Origin: Saxidomus purpurata
Taxonomy: Eukaryota; Mollusca; Bivalvia; Venerida; Veneridae
Length of the DNA stretch: 64,000 bases
Direction: 5' to 3'
Assembly (NCBI GenBank): GCA_022818135.1
Contig: JAFMSR010000019.1
Span: forward strand, 3,019,357-3,083,356
The notes under the pieces are model-generated. The model was not told where the DNA came from. It searched no databases and saw only the letters and a list, made by a program, of their open reading frames with translations. Below are positions 59,132 through 64,000 of this stretch, in pieces. A program made the position numbers and the translations under genes. Within the stretch, counting starts at the first letter, position 1. Each line of letters opens with the position of its first letter.

Positions 59132-59764
59132 CTTCAAAAAAGGAAACGTAGGGATGACAGGTGCACACATTTATACAAACTAAAGGTCTTTCTCCTCTTC
59201 CTTACTGAGATATAACTTATAGCTATAATAGGCCGAAGTTACTGAGATAGACCTTTAACGTATAGTTGTTATACAAATGTAACAGGCCTAACGTTTTAAA
59301 ATAAACTTTGATGTAATAACAGTACCACAAACTAACATACAACCAATAATGTTTACACTTTCATTTACCAAATGTAATTAAAAGGCTTAGTGTAAGCAGT
59401 GATGTACAATAAACGATGTAAGGGGAAGTAACCGCTAAGGAGAGTAGCACAATATCTTCCTGGTGTCTTAGTTGCACTGTTATTAGAGACAAAAAAGAAG
59501 GTCTTTCACCGGTACTGAATCTAAAGTGCATTTTTGAGAGGCTATTTGTCTTGTCTTATTCATGAAGCGTACAGGCGGTTTCTTTTTTTATTTATATTTT
59601 TCATCGTCATGTTAACAAATTAGATCGATATTCATCAATAGATTATAATTATTTGAACTAAAGTTTGCGAATTAATACGTTCATTTTGTAGCTATGACAT
59701 TCAATATAACAACAAAAACATGTACTATCGAATCTTAATTAGTGAAGACAAACTGAAAATTAAT

Positions 59765-60150
59765 CATATTTCCTTTGAACGTCCATAACGTAATAAACCG
59801 TATACGCGGGTTACGACAGGTTTGGCCTTCCATAGAAGCGACAGTTACCGTATGGAACACGTTCTGTCTGTATGAATTTAAAGCCTATGCCGACAGCTCC
59901 TGAATGTTGAAAACTCAGACGTCCGAGGCAAATGCTGACACTTTAAGACAACCTTGAAAATGACCTTGAACACAATTTTACCAGGTTTGAAAATTCTCAT
60001 TTTACCGACGTTCGCGTACAGACCCCTGTGGGATTGTATTTTGAGCGCGTGCAAATATTTTTTCATAGACATAAAGCAGACATGTAGTACTCAAACCCAG
60101 GTATATTGACATCTTATGAGAACGTTTAAAATCGACCTCTCATTAGCAAA
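59765..60150. other. Unassigned stretch between TRIM copy 3 and the LINE
   Basis: No feature was recognised. It begins at the duplication breakpoint described for TRIM copies 2 and 3. Confidence 0.35.
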
Positions 60151-60152
60151 TA

Positions 60153-60704
60153 GATAGATATCTTTTATTACCTCCTCAAAGGGAGAGCATATCACATATA
60201 CAAACATTTATACAAAACATATATACAAACATATATACAAACACATCATTATCAGGTACATGCATCTACATTACATTATATACAAACATTTAGATGTTCG
60301 ATACATATTACAGTAGAATTAAGTTTATATAGAATAAGATTTATAATTGTGATTTGTGGTCGTATGTGATAAATTAATTCCAAACCACATTTAGTCAAAT
60401 TGTATAATATATAAACTCATTATAATATATATATAAAATGTTAATACAATGTATTACGTATAAAACGCAAAAGCAAAGGAAAAGTTGAACAAAAAAAAAT
60501 GTATTCGAGCTTTTGCTCAGTTTCTGAACAAGGAATGGAATTTTCAATGTGTCCAGTAACCATGTAACTTGTCGAAACGAAATACAAGTTAGATAGGAAA
60601 TGACCGAAAAAAAATCCCATAATAATTATTCCGTTTTCAACAATTATATTGATTATTTAACTGTGGATTGTCACTATCATTTCCCTAACAATATGTTAAA
60701 GAAA
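60153..60704 (-). repeat. Probable 3' UTR and tail of the LINE
   Basis: Downstream of the LINE stop, the minus strand runs through AT-rich sequence with repeated ATATACAAACAT words (60196-60245) to GGTAATAAAAGATATCTATC followed by TATTTGC. The ATCT-rich end could be the simple-repeat tail. The exact 3' boundary is not proven because the 5' end lies outside the window. Confidence 0.45.
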
Positions 60705-63700
60705 CTAGCCATCCCATTTACCATACATATAAAAGAATGCTTTACTGACTATTTTCATACATTTCAATGATTCCTCTGTGGATAGAGTGCCAGACATTCC
60801 GGACAACAGGTGAAATAATTGTTTATCTGGTTGCATCTGCATTAACTCGTTATATGTCTTAAAACCAAACTCACTAATTAGTTTTAACCACAGTTCCTCC
60901 CTGTTTTTGTTGTTAGAAGAACAAAATAACAAAAGATGTTTAGCTAGTTTATCTGTCAGTGTGTTACATTTTCTGCAGACGACATTGTATTGTTTCGAGA
61001 AAAGTGCTCCGATAATTTTTACGGAACTCTGCATGAACTTCAACAAAGTTCGGTCAGAAGCGGATAGATACCACTGTAGACAGATGTTATGACGAGATAT
61101 GTCATGAATCAATAAAAAGTCTTGCAAATTATTGCTAGACTCAATATGCATATAAAATTCATTTTGAAAAACAATCTGTACATTATTTTGTACCATACGT
61201 TTCCATGTCAACTTCGAAATAAAATTGTTTACAACAGAGAGTAAATTATACTTCTTGCAAAGACGATATAAATCAGGTATAAACCCCGTGATTATACTAG
61301 GGTTGTTTAAATACGCCATTAGTCGATTAACAAAAACATTTTTTATAACTGACCTTGGATGTAATAGACATAGTTGACTGAAAAAGGTTAGTTTTCGTTT
61401 GTCTATTTCAGCCTCTATTGGTAGAAACCCAAGTAATTGTATAGATACATCGTTATTTGTAGTTCTCGGAAGTCCTTGCATAAACTTAATACAAAATCTG
61501 TGAGCTACTTCTAGTTTATGTAAATTGTTTTTTGTAAGACAAGACCAAAGCTCACTTCCATATAAAGCTCTTGGAAGTACAACACTATTATAAACACGTT
61601 TTGCTGACATAGGATGTATACCTCCTTCATAAATTCCACAGTGCAAAATGCTCATAAATGTACTTTTAATTTTTTGACAACTTACAGTGACATTTTTACT
61701 TACATCAAGACAATTATCAAATAAAACACCTAGATGTACATACTGAGATTCTTGAATCACTTTGTCAGATCCTAATATCCAGTTTCTGTTGCATAGATGT
61801 TTCGTGTTTGTCACTATTGCTGCAGATTTAGTAGCATTATAAAAATATCTATTGTCTATGCTATATTGATAACATAATTCCATTAACTGTGTTAAGCCAC
61901 GTTGAGAAAAAGACAACAGTACCATATCGTCTGCTGATGTTGGACATGAACAGTTTATGTTATACATTGTCATACCATATGGACTGTCCTGTATCAGATT
62001 CAAGAGGTCATTGACGAAGACCAGATAGAGGAACGCACTCAGAACCCCACCCTGTCTGGTTCCCTGGAGTACTGGGAACCAACGGGAAAAATAACCATTA
62101 CTGCGTACACAACTAGTCATGCCCTGATATAAGTTGTAAATGGCCTTATATATTTCAAGATTTAGACCAAATTTGAATAGTTTGACCATTAGAATGTCAT
62201 GTGACACGCGGTCAAAGGCCTGCTTTACATCTAAGAAACAAGTAAAAAGTGAATTGTTGTTTTCATGAGAAAATCTCACACATTCGCGAAACATAAAATA
62301 GGTCATCAAACATCCTATACCTTTACGAAATCCACATTGCAAGTCGTTAATAAAATTGTACTTATCATCTTGTTCAATACGTGACAAGAGAACAGATACA
62401 TACAATTTAAGAATGACTGAGGAAAGCGTAATAGCTCTATAATTATTGGGGTTATTTTTTGGTTTATTGCCCCCTTTGTGCAATACAATGATGACTCCTT
62501 GTTTCATATCGTTTGGCGTGTACGACAATCGCAACATGCCGTTAAAAAAAACAGTCAAAATCTTATGGATAATTTCTCCACCGTATTTTAGATTCTCGTA
62601 ATAGCACATATCATGCCCACAAGCTTTATTTAATTTGCTTTTAGCACATGCAGCTCTTACCTCATGCTGACTAATAGGAATTATCGTAGATTGATCAATA
62701 TCATTGTTAATTACCGTATTCTTTATTACGTCCAGTTCAGACATAACAGAGATATAATAAGTTTGTGAAAAATTATTAGATTCTGACGGCTTGTACAAAG
62801 TTTCAAAGTAATTGCTCCATTGCGTGTTTATCTCTCTTGGTTCCCTGGATGTAACATTTTCGAAAATGAGTTCACTTCCACTAGCTGTATTAGAACTTTT
62901 TCTTTTGTTATTTATTAATTTCCAAAAATATGTACTGTCAACCTCCGCATATTTATCTATTTCTGCATGTGATTTCGCTATGTATTGACTAATTTTTCTA
63001 CGATGTAGATATTTGAAGGCCTTTTTGGCCTTTTTATAATCGGAGAACTCTTGACCAAATCTTAGTGCTCCTGAATGAATCCATGACCATCTACTGACTT
63101 TACATTTTTTATTGGCTTCCTTTAAGTCTGAATCCCAGTAAGGCTTCAAAAAATCTTTAAATTTAGGTTTAGGAAAACAAACATTATTTGCTTCAGAAAT
63201 GCATTCTGTGATTTGCTTATAGTAGAAATTAATATCAGATTTTGACTTAATTTCATAATCTAACAAGGTGCTTAGAGACGGATCATTATTTAAATGGTCT
63301 TTGTATTTTTCTTTTTGGCACACTGAAACCTTTTTCCAGTTCACTACATGCACTGGATAGGACTGCGGGGGAAAGCTACAGTATTGCATATTCAGGCTAC
63401 ACACTATAGCTCTATGACTGGAAACATTTAATGCATGATCATCAAGTATTTCGCATCTACTAACAAGATCTACCTTTTCTATAGGTATAAGGATATGATC
63501 AGTCAAAGATTCTGTGCCACCGTTATAATTAACATTCGTATATTTTGCCCCCTGACACATATCTAAAGTGTTAACAGAGACGTAATTAAAGCGGTTCAGT
63601 AAAGAGCCTAAATACCGTGAGCGGCTAGATGATGATGAGATCTCTGTATTATAGTCACCCATCACAATAACAGTTCCTCTCTGACTATACATGGACACTA

Positions 63701-64000
63701 TATTTTCGATTTTATCAATATATTCCCTGTATAGGTTAATATTATGATTTGAACATGGTAAATATACCTGAAACACAAACAATAGATTGTTTTGCCCTAA
63801 CATAACCTCTATGCCTATGAGACGATCTTCATTATCTAACGGTAACCTTGATATGTTCTCACTGTACTTTTTATTCCAAAGCAGACACACTCCGCCTTTA
63901 CCTACTTTTCTCCGGGACATAATTGAGAGATCATGATCATAGCTTGCATAAAACTCGTACTGGCTATCTATACTATTTAAAAAATGTAGGTCACTTTCTT
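60705..64000 (-). CDS. LINE ORF2-like protein: endonuclease, reverse transcriptase, CCHC (5' partial)
   Basis: One frame is open from the stop at 60705 past the first in-window ATG (63920) to the right edge, so the start lies outside. Numbered from that ATG, 1071 residues. Endonuclease parts: GKGGVCLLW (8), VMGDYN (86-91), TDHIL (141) and SSHRAIV (167). The last is normally SDH, so a catalytic Asp is replaced by Ser. Reverse transcriptase: NNYRAITLSSVILKLY (492), CFLDVKQAFDRVSHDIL (561), LQGTRQGGVLSAFLY (618) and TSADDMVLLS (661, with Ser where Tyr or Phe is usual before ADD). A CCHC knuckle (C982, C985, H995, C1000) lies near the end. No frameshift over 3.3 kb indicates a young copy. Clade not decided; same style as the relic at 15.1-16.5 kb. 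Confidence 0.85.
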   Translation of the reverse strand, partial: ESDLHFLNSIDSQYEFYASYDHDLSIMSRRKVGKGGVCLLWNKKYSENISRLPLDNEDRLIGIEVMLGQNNLLFVFQVYLPCSNHNINLYREYIDKIENIVSMYSQRGTVIVMGDYNTEISSSSSRSRYLGSLLNRFNYVSVNTLDMCQGAKYTNVNYNGGTESLTDHILIPIEKVDLVSRCEILDDHALNVSSHRAIVCSLNMQYCSFPPQSYPVHVVNWKKVSVCQKEKYKDHLNNDPSLSTLLDYEIKSKSDINFYYKQITECISEANNVCFPKPKFKDFLKPYWDSDLKEANKKCKVSRWSWIHSGALRFGQEFSDYKKAKKAFKYLHRRKISQYIAKSHAEIDKYAEVDSTYFWKLINNKRKSSNTASGSELIFENVTSREPREINTQWSNYFETLYKPSESNNFSQTYYISVMSELDVIKNTVINNDIDQSTIIPISQHEVRAACAKSKLNKACGHDMCYYENLKYGGEIIHKILTVFFNGMLRLSYTPNDMKQGVIIVLHKGGNKPKNNPNNYRAITLSSVILKLYVSVLLSRIEQDDKYNFINDLQCGFRKGIGCLMTYFMFRECVRFSHENNNSLFTCFLDVKQAFDRVSHDILMVKLFKFGLNLEIYKAIYNLYQGMTSCVRSNGYFSRWFPVLQGTRQGGVLSAFLYLVFVNDLLNLIQDSPYGMTMYNINCSCPTSADDMVLLSFSQRGLTQLMELCYQYSIDNRYFYNATKSAAIVTNTKHLCNRNWILGSDKVIQESQYVHLGVLFDNCLDVSKNVTVSCQKIKSTFMSILHCGIYEGGIHPMSAKRVYNSVVLPRALYGSELWSCLTKNNLHKLEVAHRFCIKFMQGLPRTTNNDVSIQLLGFLPIEAEIDKRKLTFFSQLCLLHPRSVIKNVFVNRLMAYLNNPSIITGFIPDLYRLCKKYNLLSVVNNFISKLTWKRMVQNNVQIVFQNEFYMHIESSNNLQDFLLIHDISRHNICLQWYLSASDRTLLKFMQSSVKIIGALFSKQYNVVCRKCNTLTDKLAKHLLLFCSSNNKNREELWLKLISEFGFKTYNELMQMQPDKQLFHLLSGMSGTLSTEESLKCMKIVSKAFFYMYGKWDG

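Overview
The window is AT-rich eukaryotic DNA with spliced genes, long introns and many mobile-element relics. It looks like nuclear DNA of a bivalve mollusc. This is an inference from three things: RING-less B-box/NHL-like TRIM genes in tandem, IAP-type RING exons in tandem, and dispersed repeats of kinds common in bivalves (the 'AAGGTCAAGGTCACAGTGACC' and 'CACCTAAGCACGAGTGCTCGAGGTGAGC' families). No species can be named from the sequence.

Layout. 0-14 kb (minus strand): a locally duplicated region with three copies of a terminal RING exon of an inhibitor-of-apoptosis (BIRC-like) gene. One is intact, one has lost a zinc ligand, and one is a frameshifted fragment. A broken Ty3/gypsy integrase end and a 20-bp minisatellite lie among them. 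15-21.3 kb: two decayed non-LTR retrotransposons on the minus strand, separated by a 165-bp tandem array. 22.5-24.9 kb: two roughly 1-kb non-autonomous DNA transposons with terminal inverted repeats and target duplications. 27.1-30.2 kb (plus strand): a three-exon orthologue of TLNRD1 (talin rod domain-containing protein 1), the best conserved gene here. 30-39 kb: mostly noncoding DNA with MITEs and tandem arrays. 39.4-59.1 kb (minus strand): three copies of a B-box/coiled-coil/NHL-like TRIM gene. Copy 1 is intact, copy 2 has a TGA in place of a B-box cysteine, and copy 3 is a frameshifted exon 2 only. A 2.3-kb inverted-repeat element with a GC-rich interior and a 60-bp array open on both strands lie between copies 1 and 2. 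60.2-64 kb (minus strand): a long, uninterrupted LINE ORF (endonuclease, reverse transcriptase and CCHC) running off the right edge.

Functionally, the host genes fall into a cytoskeletal/adhesion gene (TLNRD1) and two innate-immunity or apoptosis-type families (IAP RING, TRIM). Both of the latter show the tandem birth-and-decay expected of expanded bivalve gene families. I found no clearly new multi-gene system. The least explained structures are the inverted-repeat element at 46.7-49.0 kb and the in-frame TGA of TRIM copy 2.
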